Shown in pieces: positions 18,362-26,889 of a DNA stretch of 64,000 nucleotides. A model generated the notes under the pieces. It was given only the letters and a program-made list of their open reading frames with translations, made no database searches and was not told the DNA's origin. The number at the start of each line of letters is the position of its first letter. Position 1 is the first letter of the stretch. Source of the DNA: Cupriavidus necator N-1 (GTDB lineage Bacteria > Pseudomonadota > Gammaproteobacteria > Burkholderiales > Burkholderiaceae); assembly GCF_000219215.1 (NCBI RefSeq), contig NC_015723.1, forward strand, positions 1,612,001 through 1,676,000. Reading direction: 5' to 3'. A program made the position numbers and the translations under genes.

Positions 18362-21300
18362 ATGCGCTGCACCAGTTGCGGTTTCGCGAACCTTGCGGGA
18401 GCCAACTTCTGTGAGGCATGCGGGGCAAGGCTTGGCCGAGCCTGCCCACAGTGTGGCGAAGAGGCCACTGCAGCCGCGAAATTCTGCCGCGCTTGCGGCT
18501 TTGCGCTGTCCGACGCCCCTGCCAGCACTGCTTCCACGCCAGTGCCGCCTGCGGCCACGGCCCCGGTCCTCTACACGCCGCCCCACCTTGCCGGGCGCAT
18601 CTTGGCCGAGCAGGCTGCAATGGAGGCCAGGGGCGAGACTGCCGGCGAGCGCAAGACCATCACCGCGCTGTTTGCCGACATGGCGGGCTCGACCGCGCTG
18701 ACGCAGGACCTGGACCCCGAAGACGCGCGCCGGCTGATCGACCCCGTGGTGACGCTGATGATGGAAGCCGTCCACCACTATGAGGGCTATGTGGCCAAGT
18801 TCCTCGGCGACGGCATCCTGGCGCTGTTCGGCGCGCCGATTGCCCACGAGGACCATGCCTTGCGCGCGCTCTACGCGGCGCTGCGCATGCAGGATGCGAT
18901 GCATCGCCACAGCGACCGGGTGCGGCTGGAGCAAGGCATTCCGCTGCAGATCCGGATCGGCGTCCATACCGGCGAAGTCGTGGTGCGCTCGATCCGCAAG
19001 GATGACCTGCATACCGACTACGATCCGGTCGGGCACACCATCCATATCGCTTCGCGCATGGAGGGGATTGCCACGCCGGCGTCGATCCTGGTCAGCGAAT
19101 CGACTCACAGGCTCACCGAAGGCTATTTCGAGTTCACGGCGCTGGGGACCACCCATGTCAAGGGCGTGCGCGACCCGCTCGCGGTGTATGAGGTGGTTGG
19201 CCTGGGTGCCTTGCGCACGCGCCTGCAGGTGGCAGCGCACCGCGGACTGGCCAGGTTTGTCGGGCGACAGGATGAGCTGGCGCACTTGCACGCGGCGCTG
19301 GAGCAGGCCAAGGCGGGGCACGGGCGCATTGTTGCAGTGGTCGGCGAAGCGGGGGTCGGCAAGTCCCGGCTGTTCCATGAATTCAAGGTCAGGTCGCAGC
19401 AGGGCTGCCTGGCGCTGGAGACCTTTTCGGTCTCGCACGGCAAGGCTTTTGCCTACCTGCCGCTGATCGAGATGCTGAAGAGCTATTTCCAGATCACGGC
19501 GCAGGACGGCGACCGCAGCTGCCGCGAAAAGGTCACCGGCAGGCTGCTGACGCTGGACCGTTCGCTGGAAGAGCACCTGCCCTACCTGCTCTACCTGCTC
19601 GGCACCATTGAGCCTGACTCGCCGTTGCCGACCATGGACCCGACCATCCGGCGCCAGCGCACCTTCGACGCCATTGCGCGGCTGCTGGTCCGGGAAAGCC
19701 TCAACCAGCCACTGGAAGTCATTTTCGAAGACCTGCAATGGCTGGACGGTGAGACCGAGGCGTTCCTCAACATGCTGATCGACCATGTACCCGGCGCGCG
19801 GATCCTGCTGCTGGTGAACTACCGGCCGGAGTACAGCCATCACTGGAATGCGGACGGGCATTATTCGCAGCTGCAGCTGCAGCCGCTGGGGCAGGCGGAG
19901 GCGCAGGAACTGCTGACCGCGCTGCTCGGGGACGACCGCAGCCTGGTGCCGCTGAAGCGGCTGGTCCTCGACAAGACCGAAGGCAACCCCTTCTTCATGG
20001 AGGAAGTGGTCCAGACCCTGGCCGAGGAAGGCGCGCTGCTCGGCCAGCCCGGCTGCTACCGCATCGAGACCGCGCCGGCCCTGCTCCATATCCCCACCAC
20101 CGTGCAGGGCGTGCTGGCCGCCCGTATCGATCGGCTGCCGCTGGCCCAGAAGGAGCTGTTGCAGACGCTGGCCGTGATCGGCAAGGAGTTCCCGCTGAGC
20201 CTGGTCCTGCGCGTGACCGGCTTGCCGGAAGACCACTTGCATCCGCTGCTGGCCGACCTGCAGGCTGCGGATTTCGTCTACGAACGTCCAGCGTTCCCCG
20301 AGGTCGAGTACGCCTTCAAGCACGCGCTGACCCAGGAGGTGGCCGGCAGCTCGCTGCTCACCGAGCGGCGCAGCGCGTTGCATGAAAGCTCCGCCCAGGC
20401 CATCGAGGCGCTCTTCCATGGCCGGCTCAAGGACTACTGCAGCGAACTGGCGCACCACTACAGCCTCAGCGGCAACATCCCGAAGGCGGTCGAGTACCTG
20501 CACTGCGCCGGCCAGCAGGCACTGCTGCGCTCCGCGCAGGCCGAAGCGATCCGGCACCTGAGCACCGCCATCGACCTGATCAAGCGGCAACCCGACAGTG
20601 CCGAGCGCGCGCGCCAGGAACTGACGCTGCTGCTTGCGCTCGGGCCCGCGCTGATTGCGGCCCGGGGCCAGGCATCACCCGAAGTGGAGGGCAATTACCG
20701 GCGGGCGCTGGCCTTGTGCGAGCAAGGCCAGCAGACGCCCTACCTGTTCTCGGCACAACTGGGGCTGTGGGCGTTCTATCAGCTGCGTGCGCAATACCAG
20801 GTCTCGCTGCCTTTGGGCAAGCGGCTGCTTGCGCTGGCCATGAAGTCGCAGAAGCCCAAGCAACTGGCGGAGGGCCATCGCGCGATTGGCGCCACGCTGT
20901 TCCGCCTCGGCATGCTGGACGCCGCGCGCAAGCATGTTGAGGCGGTGCTCGCGGTGCCGCATCCTGAACAACCAGCGTACGACTTCCTGACGGGCTACGG
21001 GCGCGACCCGGCCGTCCACGCTACCAGTACGCTGGGCTGGATCCTGTGGTACCAGGGGTTGGCGGACCAGGCACTGGCGCGCTGCCAGGAGGCGCTGGCC
21101 ATGGCCCGGGCCCGGCCGGATGCATACAACCTTGCGCTGTGCCTGGTATTTGCCGCGGAACAGCATCGATGCCGGCACGAAGTCCGGCTGACACAGGAGT
21201 ATGCCGAAGCCGCCATCGCCATATCGGGCGAACAGGGTTTTCCGATCTACCTGTCGTGGGGCACCGTCCTGCAGGGCTGGGCGATGGCGGAGCTGGGCAG

Positions 21301-21829
21301 TCACCAGGAAGGCGTTGCGCTGACGCGCCAGGGCGTAGCCGCCTATGAGGCCACCGGCGGCAGACTGGGCATGCCGAACCTCCTGGCCCTGGTTGCCGAG
21401 GCCTGCGGCAGGGCAGGCCAGACCACCGCCGCGCTGGACGTGCTCACGCAGGCACAGGCGCTGGTGGAAGAGACCGGAGAGCGGCTCGATGAGTCAACCG
21501 TGTACCGGCTGCGCGCCGAGATGCTGCTGCAGCTGTCGGCAGAGCACCCCGCGCCGCCAGCCGCGCAGGTGGAAGCCGAGGCCTGCTTGCACCGGGCCAT
21601 CACGGTCGCCCACGAACAACGTGCAAAACCGCTGGAACTGCAGGCCACCCTGAGCCTGGCCCGGCTGTGGCGTCAACAAGGCAAGGGCGACGCGGCGCGT
21701 GAAGCGCTGGCCCGGATCCATGGCAGCTTCAGCGAGGGCACCGATACCGCGGACTGGCGGGAGGCCCAGGCGCTGCTCGAAGCGCTGACCGCCGACCACG
21801 CCAATACCACGGAGCGCCCGCACGCATGA
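18362..21829 (+). CDS. Zinc-ribbon, class III nucleotide cyclase, AAA ATPase and TPR-like repeat protein
   Basis: 1155 residues from the ATG at 18362. Two zinc ribbons occupy residues 1-50 (cysteines 3, 6, 17, 20 and 28, 31, 42, 45). A class III nucleotide cyclase domain spans about 95-285: metal aspartates Asp106 and Asp150, Lys146 before LGDG, and transition-state Arg232. The usual asparagine four residues before that arginine is His228, which I recall as common in ATPase-linked cyclases. An AAA/NACHT-like ATPase follows with Walker A GEAGVGKS (328-335), then a long helical TPR-like region. The product may be cAMP or cGMP. The HD-domain gene overlaps its stop by four bases. Confidence 0.85.
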   Translation: MRCTSCGFANLAGANFCEACGARLGRACPQCGEEATAAAKFCRACGFALSDAPASTASTPVPPAATAPVLYTPPHLAGRILAEQAAMEARGETAGERKTITALFADMAGSTALTQDLDPEDARRLIDPVVTLMMEAVHHYEGYVAKFLGDGILALFGAPIAHEDHALRALYAALRMQDAMHRHSDRVRLEQGIPLQIRIGVHTGEVVVRSIRKDDLHTDYDPVGHTIHIASRMEGIATPASILVSESTHRLTEGYFEFTALGTTHVKGVRDPLAVYEVVGLGALRTRLQVAAHRGLARFVGRQDELAHLHAALEQAKAGHGRIVAVVGEAGVGKSRLFHEFKVRSQQGCLALETFSVSHGKAFAYLPLIEMLKSYFQITAQDGDRSCREKVTGRLLTLDRSLEEHLPYLLYLLGTIEPDSPLPTMDPTIRRQRTFDAIARLLVRESLNQPLEVIFEDLQWLDGETEAFLNMLIDHVPGARILLLVNYRPEYSHHWNADGHYSQLQLQPLGQAEAQELLTALLGDDRSLVPLKRLVLDKTEGNPFFMEEVVQTLAEEGALLGQPGCYRIETAPALLHIPTTVQGVLAARIDRLPLAQKELLQTLAVIGKEFPLSLVLRVTGLPEDHLHPLLADLQAADFVYERPAFPEVEYAFKHALTQEVAGSSLLTERRSALHESSAQAIEALFHGRLKDYCSELAHHYSLSGNIPKAVEYLHCAGQQALLRSAQAEAIRHLSTAIDLIKRQPDSAERARQELTLLLALGPALIAARGQASPEVEGNYRRALALCEQGQQTPYLFSAQLGLWAFYQLRAQYQVSLPLGKRLLALAMKSQKPKQLAEGHRAIGATLFRLGMLDAARKHVEAVLAVPHPEQPAYDFLTGYGRDPAVHATSTLGWILWYQGLADQALARCQEALAMARARPDAYNLALCLVFAAEQHRCRHEVRLTQEYAEAAIAISGEQGFPIYLSWGTVLQGWAMAELGSHQEGVALTRQGVAAYEATGGRLGMPNLLALVAEACGRAGQTTAALDVLTQAQALVEETGERLDESTVYRLRAEMLLQLSAEHPAPPAAQVEAEACLHRAITVAHEQRAKPLELQATLSLARLWRQQGKGDAAREALARIHGSFSEGTDTADWREAQALLEALTADHANTTERPHA

Positions 21830-22470
21830 CTCCGACGCCAGCCCTCCCCCTGCAAGACCGCTTTGTCGCCCTGTGGACACGTGCGGGCGGCACGCGCGCG
21901 GCCGACGCCTATACCGATCTCGCCTGTTACTACGGTGAACCGACGCGGCACTACCACACCCTCGACCATGTACGCCGCTGCCTGCACGACCTGGACTGGG
22001 CGCGCAGCGCGATACCGGATACCGACGAGGTGGAGCTGGCGCTCTGGTGCCACGACGTCATCTACGTGCCCGGCGCCACGGACAACGAGCAACGCAGCGC
22101 CGAATGGTTGCGCCATTGGGCAGGCGGCACCATCGCCGCCGCCGCGCGCGTGGCCGCCCTTATCCTGGAAACCACCCACGCCGAAGTGCCGGCAAGCCTG
22201 GCTGGCCGCTTCACCGCCGATATCGACCTGGCGGCGCTGGGCTGCAGCCGCGCGCGCTTCCAGGAAAATGGCGCCAACCTGCGGGCCGAACGCACCGACG
22301 TGGACGACGCCGCCTATGACGTCGCCGAGCGCGCCTTCCTGGGTGCGCTGCTGGCCAGCCCACGCATCTACACCACCGATCTGTTCCAGGCGCGCTACGA
22401 GGCGCAGGCACGCGCCAACCTGACGTGGCGGCTGGCACAGCCGGTCTGGCCTACAGGAACTCTCCGCTGA
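21826..22470 (+). CDS. HD-domain predicted metal-dependent phosphohydrolase
   Basis: 214 residues, resembling the COG4339 group of predicted HD phosphohydrolases. Metal ligands visible: HYHTLDH near residue 45, CHD of LALWCHDVIY near residue 75 with the DNEQRSA segment after it, and a later TADIDL. It overlaps the upstream cyclase/ATPase gene by ATGA, so the two are translated together; a nucleotide synthase coupled to a nucleotide or phosphate hydrolase is suggestive but unproven. Its 3' end overlaps the convergent patatin gene by 20 bases. Confidence 0.8.
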   Translation: MTPTPALPLQDRFVALWTRAGGTRAADAYTDLACYYGEPTRHYHTLDHVRRCLHDLDWARSAIPDTDEVELALWCHDVIYVPGATDNEQRSAEWLRHWAGGTIAAAARVAALILETTHAEVPASLAGRFTADIDLAALGCSRARFQENGANLRAERTDVDDAAYDVAERAFLGALLASPRIYTTDLFQARYEAQARANLTWRLAQPVWPTGTLR

Positions 22471-23482
22471 TATCGATGCTGGAGCACCGGCCCACGCTGT
22501 CGTAGTGCTGCTCCAGCCACCGGCTCGCTTCTGCCCGGCCCTTGTCGCGCAGCGAGCACAGGAAGTCCCAGTCGGCGTTGTACTTGGTGGAGACCCCCAG
22601 CGCGGCCATGGTCTGGTCCGAGCGGATCGAGTGGATCCACATCTCCTTCATCTCCGTGCGGTCGACCTTGCCCTGCTGGATCAGCGACGTGACGAAGGCA
22701 ATGGCGCGCATCTCGCGCATCAGCGACGAGTTGAAGCTGACCTCATTGACGCGGTTCAGGATATCCGCGGCCGTGGTCGGCACACCGTGGCGCACGATCG
22801 GGTTGATATGGACGATCACGACATCGTGGGTCTGGCAGTGATAGATCAGCGGAAAGATCGCCGGGTTGCCGACATAGCCGCCATCCCAGTAGTGCTGGCC
22901 GTCGATGCTGACCGCCTGGAACAGCGTAGGCACGCAGGCCGAGGCCAGCACGGCGTCGATGCTGAGTTCCTCGGGCGGGAAGATGCGTATCCGGCTGGTC
23001 TCGATATTGGTCGCACACAGGTACAGCTGGATCGGGCAATGCTCGCGCAGTGCCGCAAAGTCGACCTGGCTGCCAAGCACTTCGCGCAGCGGATTCAGGT
23101 TATTGGGATTGAACTGGTATGGCGACAGCAGGCGCAGCGCGATGTCGGCCATCGCATACATCGGGGAATGGTTCAGGCCCAGCGTATGGCTGCTCTTGAA
23201 CCAGGGCAGCCACCGGAACGGGTTGTAGCGCTGCGCCGAGTGCGCGATCGCCTCCCAGAAATCATGCAAGGCCAGGCGTGCGCCGTCACTGCCGCCCTGC
23301 AGCAGCCCGTAGGCCAGCACCGTGGCGTTCATGGCCCCGGCGCTGGTGGCGCTGACGCCTTCGATCGCCAGCCTGCCGTCCTCCAGCAGCCGGTCGAGCA
23401 CGCCCCAGGTAAAGGCGCCATGCATGCCGCCGCCCTGCAGGGCGAGCGCCACAGGCTTGGGTTGTGCAGGCTCTGGCTGCAT
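22451..23482 (-). CDS. Patatin-like phospholipase
   Basis: 343 residues. It has the oxyanion loop ALQGGGMHGAF (residues 14-24), the nucleophile serine Ser47 in ATSAGAMNA and the catalytic aspartate in WDGGYVGNPA, giving a Ser-Asp dyad. The nucleophile elbow reads AxSxG instead of GxSxG. There is no signal peptide, so it probably acts on membrane lipids from the cytoplasmic side. It is transcribed toward the HD-domain gene and overlaps its end. Confidence 0.9.
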   Translation of the reverse strand: MQPEPAQPKPVALALQGGGMHGAFTWGVLDRLLEDGRLAIEGVSATSAGAMNATVLAYGLLQGGSDGARLALHDFWEAIAHSAQRYNPFRWLPWFKSSHTLGLNHSPMYAMADIALRLLSPYQFNPNNLNPLREVLGSQVDFAALREHCPIQLYLCATNIETSRIRIFPPEELSIDAVLASACVPTLFQAVSIDGQHYWDGGYVGNPAIFPLIYHCQTHDVVIVHINPIVRHGVPTTAADILNRVNEVSFNSSLMREMRAIAFVTSLIQQGKVDRTEMKEMWIHSIRSDQTMAALGVSTKYNADWDFLCSLRDKGRAEASRWLEQHYDSVGRCSSIDISGEFL

Positions 23483-23683
23483 GCGTTCTTCCCTTCAGCG
23501 GCGGCAACCCGCCATGATCAAGTGTAGGGAAGAACTGTGCGCGCAGCGTAGTGCCGGACGCGCGCAGTGGCACACACCACGCATGCCCTGGCCAGGGGAC
23601 GAAACGCTGGCGCACAAGGCAACTGAGCCAGGCAGCGGCCAGGTACTACAATGGCCGCATAAAAAGCAGAACAGCTCTCCTTC

Positions 23684-25222
23684 GTGCGTCAAATACCTCA
23701 CTTTCCAGCCCGAAAAGCCATTTCCCGCCCGGCCTCACTAATCGTGGCCGCCAGCCTTGTCCTGGTCTGCATGATCGCGGCCCTTGGCGCGCTCGCGCTG
23801 GTGCAGATGCGCAGGGATGCACTGGACAATGCCGGCGAGGCCGCGGCCAACCTGGCGCTGACGCTGGAACGCAGCATCACGCGCAACCTGCAGATCCACG
23901 AACTGGCGATCGGGGGCGTGGTGGAAGCCATGCACGATCCCGCACTGCTGGCGCAACCGCCGGCGCTGCGCCAGCGGCTGCTGTTCGACCGTTCGATCAA
24001 TGCCGAAGACATGGGCTCGCTGCTGGTCACCGACGCCAACGGCATGCTGGTATTCGACTCGCACCAGTGGCCGCCGCGCCCGGTCAACGTCTCTGACCGC
24101 GACTACTTCCAGGCGCACCGCAGCGGCGATCACAGCGGCCTGTTCCTGAGCCGGCCGTTCCAGCCGCGCCTGACGCCGGAGAACAAGTCCATCGGCATCA
24201 GCCGGCGGCTCTCCGGGCCGGACGGCAGCTTTGCCGGCATCGTGGTCGGCACCTTGCGCCTGAACTACTTCCGCAAGCTGTTCGATGGCGTAAGCCTTGG
24301 CGCGGGCGGCACCCTGACGCTGCTGCGTACGGACGGCACCATCATCATGCGGCGGCCCTATGAAGCCGAATCGATCGGGCGCGACATCTCCGGCAGCCCG
24401 TCATTTGCACCACTGCTGCAAGGCACGCAAGGCACGTTTATCGGCGTCGCGGCAGTCGACGGAATTCAGCGGCTTTACAGCTTCAGGCGCATTCCGGGCT
24501 TTCCGCTGCTGGTCGTGGTGGGACGCGCCACCCACGACGTGCTGGCACCGTGGTACAAGCGCGCCTGGGTGTTCGGCGCGCTGATCATCGCGCTGGACGC
24601 GATCATCATCGCGCTCTCGGTATTGCTGTCGCGCCAATGGCGGCGCCGCGCCGAGATGGAAGAGCACCTTCGCTGGATGGTCAACACCGATGGCCTGACC
24701 GGCCTGGGCAGCCGCCGCGCGCTGGACGATGCCGCCGACGTGGAATGGCGGCGCGCGCGGCGGCACGGCGAGCCTTTGTCGCTGCTGATGCTCGACGTCG
24801 ACCATTTCAAGGAGTTCAATGACCGCTACGGACACCAGGCCGGTGACGATGCGCTGGCCGCGGTGGGCGCCTGCATCCAGCGCCATGTGCGGCGGCCGGG
24901 CGACTATGCGGGGCGCTATGGCGGCGAAGAGTTTGCCATCCTGTTGCCCCACACCAACGCAGCCGGCGCGGCCGCCATGGCCGAGACCATCCGCGCCGCC
25001 GTCCAGGCCTTGCGGATTCCGAATGCGGCCGGCGCCGACGGGCACTTGACGGTCAGCATCGGTGCGGTGACCGATGCCAACAGCGCTGGCAACGAAAAGG
25101 ATTTCGCGGAGCTGCGCGCCTTTCTCCGTGCCGGCGACGAAGCGCTCTACCTGGCCAAGCGCTCCGGGCGCAATTGCGTCGCAACCTTCGGCGCGACGAC
25201 GGCGGTGGCAATAGCGCCCTGA
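23684..25222 (+). CDS. Membrane-anchored diguanylate cyclase with extracellular sensor domain
   Basis: 512 residues from a GTG start. Helix 1 (about residues 19-40) and helix 2 (about 290-315) flank a dCache/PDC-type periplasmic sensor. The C-terminal GGDEF domain has the active site GGEEF and, five residues before it, the inhibitory site RPGD, so product feedback is expected. It makes c-di-GMP in response to an unknown external ligand. It stands alone between patatin and the MarR gene. Confidence 0.92.
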   Translation: MRQIPHFPARKAISRPASLIVAASLVLVCMIAALGALALVQMRRDALDNAGEAAANLALTLERSITRNLQIHELAIGGVVEAMHDPALLAQPPALRQRLLFDRSINAEDMGSLLVTDANGMLVFDSHQWPPRPVNVSDRDYFQAHRSGDHSGLFLSRPFQPRLTPENKSIGISRRLSGPDGSFAGIVVGTLRLNYFRKLFDGVSLGAGGTLTLLRTDGTIIMRRPYEAESIGRDISGSPSFAPLLQGTQGTFIGVAAVDGIQRLYSFRRIPGFPLLVVVGRATHDVLAPWYKRAWVFGALIIALDAIIIALSVLLSRQWRRRAEMEEHLRWMVNTDGLTGLGSRRALDDAADVEWRRARRHGEPLSLLMLDVDHFKEFNDRYGHQAGDDALAAVGACIQRHVRRPGDYAGRYGGEEFAILLPHTNAAGAAAMAETIRAAVQALRIPNAAGADGHLTVSIGAVTDANSAGNEKDFAELRAFLRAGDEALYLAKRSGRNCVATFGATTAVAIAP

Positions 25223-25256
25223 ACGCGTGCCGCTGCGTGCTCGCTACACAAAGTGC

Positions 25257-25799
25257 CTATGCCCGCCAGACCTGCAGCAGATCCCACGCCGGCTCTTCCC
25301 CTTCCGGCTGTGGCAACGCTTGCGCCTCCGCCAGCATCGCACCGGCCTGCGCCTGCAGCTTTTCCAGGCAGCGCGACAGCACGCGCGCCTCTTCCGCCGT
25401 CAGGCAGCCAGCCAGCCGCGTATTGAAGTCCCGCGCCTGCACGAACGCTGCACGGTAGACGGCTTCGCCTTGCTCGGTCAGCGTGAAGGCTGCTGCGCGC
25501 CGGTCCTGGGTACGCGTTTCGCGGCGGACCAGGCCGCGTTCCACCAGGACGTGGACGGCGCGGCTGGCCAGCACCTTGTCCAGGCCGGCGCTTTCGGCCA
25601 GTTCGGTCAGCCGGGTGCCGGGCTGCTCGCCAAGGAAAGAAATCATGCGCCATTCGCGCCGCGTGACGCCCGCCCTGGCGCGCAGGTGCAGCGCCGCGGC
25701 GCCCAGCGCGACGCGGTTCAGGTGGTAGACCCGGTAGTTGATGAAATCTACCAGCCGCTGCGGCCGCTGCAGGCGGTTGCCGCTGTTGTCGTGTGCCAT
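25257..25799 (-). CDS. MarR-family transcriptional regulator
   Basis: 180 residues. The MarR winged helix is clear: GVTRREWRMISFLGEQPG, then LTELAESAGLDKVLASRAVH as recognition helix and a wing RRETRTQDRRAAAFTLTEQG. It is divergent from the Bug receptor/sulfatase operon, with 95 bases between. A TATAAT on its own strand (25830-25835) and a TTGAC-TTT-GTCAA palindrome (25818-25830) lie in that gap, so it probably represses itself and the operon, with the operon's substrate as inducer. Confidence 0.9.
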   Translation of the reverse strand: MAHDNSGNRLQRPQRLVDFINYRVYHLNRVALGAAALHLRARAGVTRREWRMISFLGEQPGTRLTELAESAGLDKVLASRAVHVLVERGLVRRETRTQDRRAAAFTLTEQGEAVYRAAFVQARDFNTRLAGCLTAEEARVLSRCLEKLQAQAGAMLAEAQALPQPEGEEPAWDLLQVWRA

Positions 25800-25814
25800 G
25801 CCACACCTGCCAAT

Positions 25815-25833
25815 TAGTTGACTTTGTCAATTA
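25815..25833. promoter_or_regulatory. Candidate MarR operator with the MarR -10 box
   Basis: TA-g-TTGAC-TTT-GTCAA-t-TA is a nearly perfect 19-base palindrome (core 25818-25830) between the divergent MarR and Bug receptor genes. On the minus strand a consensus -10 box TATAAT (25830-25835) overlaps it, so a bound dimer would block marR transcription; it would also lie over the opposite promoter region. The symmetry and size fit MarR-family sites. Confidence 0.6.
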
Positions 25834-25894
25834 TATCGACGGGTGTTAGCTTGCATCGACGCCGCTTGCCGGCGGACAACAAACTGGAGACATC

Positions 25895-26872
25895 GTGAGC
25901 CCTCGCACCTTCCTTCCCCGATTCGCCGCGTGCCTGCTGGCCGTTGCCGCGGCATGGTCCGCACCCGCCAGCGCCCAATCGGACCGTCCGCTGCGCATCC
26001 TGGTGGGCTACCCGGCCGGCGGCACTGCCGACCTCGCCGCACGCCTGGTCGGCGACAAGCTGCGCGAGACCCTGAACCAGACCGTGGTCATCGAGAACAA
26101 GCCCGGGGCCGGCGGGCGGCTGGTGATGGACTACGCGCGCACGCAGCCGGCCGATGGCAATACCCTAGTGGTGGCCAACTCGGCGGTCATGACGATTGCG
26201 CCGCTGGTCTACCGCAAGCTCAACTACGATATCCAGCGCGATTTCACGCCGGTGGCGCAGGCCGCCAACTTCCAGCTGGCGCTCGCCACCGGGCCGGCCA
26301 GCCCGGCGCGCACGCTGAAGGACTATGTGGCATGGCTCAAGGCCGGCCCGCAGAACAACTCCTACGCCTCGCCGGCGCTGGGCAGCATCCCGCATTTCTT
26401 CGGGCTGATGATCGGCAAGCAGGTTGGCATCGACATGCTGCACGTCCCCTTCAACGGCTCGGCGCCGCTGATGAGCGCGCTGGTCGGCGGGCAGGTGCCG
26501 GCTTCGGTCGACACCCTTGCTGACCTGACCGAAATGCACCGCGCCGGCAAGATCCGCGTGCTGGCGACTTCCGGCACCCACCGCTCGGTGGCGCTGCCCG
26601 ATGTGCCGACTTTCACCGAGCTTGACTACAAGGGCATCGAAGGTGAAGGCCGTTACGGCCTGCTGGCACCCGCGGGCACGCCGCGCCCGGTGCTCGACAA
26701 GCTCAACGCCGCCATCGTCAAGGCCGTGCAGTCGCCGGACGTGCGCGAGAAGTTCCTCAAGCTGGGGCTGGAACCCGCAACCGGCCCGGCCGACGCCTTT
26801 GCCGGCGTGCTCAAGGCTGACGCCCGCAAGTGGGCACCGGTGGTAAAGGCATCCGGCTATACCGGCGACTGA
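25895..26872 (+). CDS. Bug/TctC-type periplasmic receptor
   Basis: 325 residues starting GTG with a signal peptide (PRFAACLLAVAAAWSAPASA, cleaved near residue 28). The family landmarks are PLRILVGYPAGGTADLAARL, VIENKPGAGGRL and the ASPALGSIPHF region. It lies 17 bases before the sulfatase-like gene, so it probably captures the ester that this enzyme cleaves. No membrane permease genes of the tripartite type are present. Confidence 0.9.
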   Translation: MSPRTFLPRFAACLLAVAAAWSAPASAQSDRPLRILVGYPAGGTADLAARLVGDKLRETLNQTVVIENKPGAGGRLVMDYARTQPADGNTLVVANSAVMTIAPLVYRKLNYDIQRDFTPVAQAANFQLALATGPASPARTLKDYVAWLKAGPQNNSYASPALGSIPHFFGLMIGKQVGIDMLHVPFNGSAPLMSALVGGQVPASVDTLADLTEMHRAGKIRVLATSGTHRSVALPDVPTFTELDYKGIEGEGRYGLLAPAGTPRPVLDKLNAAIVKAVQSPDVREKFLKLGLEPATGPADAFAGVLKADARKWAPVVKASGYTGD

Positions 26873-26889
26873 AGCGCGGCAAACCGATC

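Noticed and set aside
18239..20590. Long open frame of 783 codons on the minus strand opposite the cyclase/ATPase gene
   Set aside because: It is the complement of a well-supported gene, with no recognisable family; high GC content keeps such frames open.
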